Positions 13,967-15,575 of a stretch of 15,575 bases of DNA are shown here, one piece after another (the first letter of the stretch is position 1; every line of letters starts with the position of its first letter). The notes under the pieces were generated by a model. The model was not told the origin of the DNA. It made no database searches and saw nothing but the letters and a program-made list of their open reading frames with translations. Where the stretch lies: positions 1-15,575 of the forward strand of contig JBDTRY010000070.1 in the NCBI GenBank assembly GCA_039931435.1, read 5' to 3'. This stretch comes from JBDTRY01 sp039931435 (lineage in GTDB: Bacteria; Acidobacteriota; Thermoanaerobaculia; Gp7-AA8). The translations under genes were made by a program, and so were the position numbers.

Positions 13967-14763
13967 TGGCCGTGAAAAAAACAGACGAGAGCGCATTCCT
14001 CAGCGCTTCGAACGTAACCATCAGCTTCGGTGGGCTCACGGCCGTTTCCGACTTCAACCTCTCTCTCCGTCAGCATGAGCTCGTGGGACTGATCGGTCCG
14101 AACGGAGCGGGCAAGACCACACTCTTCAACATGCTTACGGGCGTGTACCAGCCGACCTCCGGGGTGATCAGGATCGGCGGCGTGGGGACGGCAGGGATGG
14201 CGCCTTACGAGATCACCAAACTGGGCGTGGCCCGGACATTTCAGAACATTCGCCTGTTCAAAGACCTCTCCGTACTGCAGAACGTGCGCATAGGATCGCA
14301 CATCCACTATCACTATGGATTCGGCGGCTCGGTGCTTCACACCGCCGCCTACGCCCGAGCGGAGCGCGAAGGAAACGAGCGGGCCCGCGATCTGCTGGCG
14401 ATTTTCGGCCTCGAGGACAGAGCTGATGACGAGGCCAAGAACCTTCCTTACGGAGATCAGCGACGGCTGGAGATCGCCCGCGCTCTCGCTGCAAAACCGA
14501 CTCTGCTGCTCCTCGACGAGCCTGCCGCGGGCCTGAACACCGGCGAAACGATCGACCTGATGCAGACCATCCGAGACGTGAAGGACAGGTTTGGACTGGC
14601 GATTCTCCTCATCGAGCACAACATGGAGCTGGTCATGGGTATCTGCGAGCGGATCCTCGTGCTCAACTACGGGGAGACCATCGCCCAGGGCTCACCCGAG
14701 GATATCCAGAGCAACCCCGTGGTCATCGAGGCCTACCTCGGTGAAGCTGTGGAGGCGGAGTGA
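13963..14763 (+). CDS. livG: Branched-chain amino acid ABC transporter ATP-binding protein LivG
   Basis: A 266-residue ATPase subunit that powers the LivH/LivM channel, located on the cytoplasmic face. Walker A is GPNGAGKT (45-52), the Q-loop glutamine is Gln94 (RTFQNIRLF), the signature is the LivG-type YGDQRRLEIARAL (from 163) rather than LSGGQ, Walker B is LLLLDEP (181-187, Glu186), the D-loop is AGLN, and the switch histidine is His219 (IEHNMELVM). The ATG overlaps the livM stop by 4 bases (ATGATG; the second ATG at 13966 is also possible), indicating translational coupling. It is about ten residues longer than E. coli LivG (255), from a hydrophilic N-terminus (MMAVKKTDES). Confidence 0.95.
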   Translation: MMAVKKTDESAFLSASNVTISFGGLTAVSDFNLSLRQHELVGLIGPNGAGKTTLFNMLTGVYQPTSGVIRIGGVGTAGMAPYEITKLGVARTFQNIRLFKDLSVLQNVRIGSHIHYHYGFGGSVLHTAAYARAEREGNERARDLLAIFGLEDRADDEAKNLPYGDQRRLEIARALAAKPTLLLLDEPAAGLNTGETIDLMQTIRDVKDRFGLAILLIEHNMELVMGICERILVLNYGETIAQGSPEDIQSNPVVIEAYLGEAVEAE

Positions 14764-14765
14764 CC

Positions 14766-15479
<714 letters not shown>

Positions 15480-15523
15480 GAATCGGACTTCGCTCGGCAA
15501 CGCGCGCCTCCCTTCTCCCGGCG

Positions 15524-15575
15524 TGTATAGCCTATAGACATCCCGTACAGGTGTCCGAGGACATCCCGAACACCT
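15524..15575. mobile_element. Possible insertion-sequence end, cut by the window edge
   Basis: From TGTATAG (15524) onward the sequence has GACATCCCG twice (15537-15545 and 15560-15568, 23 bases apart). It also has AGGTGT (15549-15554) with its complement ACACCT (15570-15575). Short repeated motifs of this kind just inside a terminus that starts with TG, with an A/T-rich patch, recall the ends of IS3/IS481-type insertion sequences, where they serve transposase binding and transcription. No transposase is visible because the window stops here, so this is a suggestion only. Confidence 0.35.

Overview
The window is GC-rich bacterial chromosome, densely packed with genes that nearly all lie on the + strand. 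It holds twelve complete genes and one partial gene. No rRNA, tRNA, CRISPR array, phage gene or transposase gene is visible. The intergenic spacers carry palindromic repeats of the 'TGTCATCC...GGATGACA' kind, known mainly for the spurious 'CHPER' peptides they produce in automatic annotation. These repeats, the 'mixed' type phosphofructokinase and the acyl-CoA and branched-chain amino acid genes suggest a heterotroph from a deep, GC-rich lineage such as Acidobacteriota. That assignment is inference only.

Layout. Bases 1-605 hold the C-terminal part of a CPA2-type cation/proton antiporter, followed by a bacterioferritin-like diiron protein (665-1243). A 478-base spacer with two palindromic repeats leads to an unrecognised 256-residue protein (1722-2492). 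Next come a 3-hydroxyacyl-CoA dehydrogenase (TTG start, 2715-3572) and an overlapping SAM-dependent methyltransferase (ending at 4305). A perfect bidirectional hairpin terminator (4302-4333) separates these from a convergent GlsB/YeaQ-type small membrane protein on the minus strand (4343-4594). A 6-phosphofructokinase (4799-5872) and an enoyl-CoA hydratase (5954-6754) follow. A second repeat-rich spacer (6755-7212) precedes an NAD(P)-dependent aldehyde dehydrogenase (7213-8685). A third spacer (8686-9208) holds a terminator, the clearest palindromic repeat, a tandem duplication and another inverted repeat. A secreted beta-propeller-like protein (9209-10375) comes next.

The last third is a complete branched-chain amino acid ABC transporter operon in the order substrate-binding lipoprotein, LivH, LivM, LivG, LivF (10580-15479). 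A plausible promoter lies in front. A perfect 11-bp stem-loop lies between the binding protein and the first permease, and the remaining junctions are overlapping or 2 bases apart. Imported leucine, isoleucine or valine would feed acyl-CoA catabolism, for which hydratase, 3-hydroxyacyl-CoA dehydrogenase and aldehyde dehydrogenase activities are encoded nearby, though in separate transcription units. The final 50 bases hold a repeated motif that may be the end of an insertion sequence cut by the window edge.

I found no convincing new multi-gene system. The items most worth a second look are the palindromic repeat family, the orphan protein at 1722-2492, the hairpin inside the transporter operon, the repetitive C-terminal tail of the binding protein, and the possible mobile-element end at the right edge.
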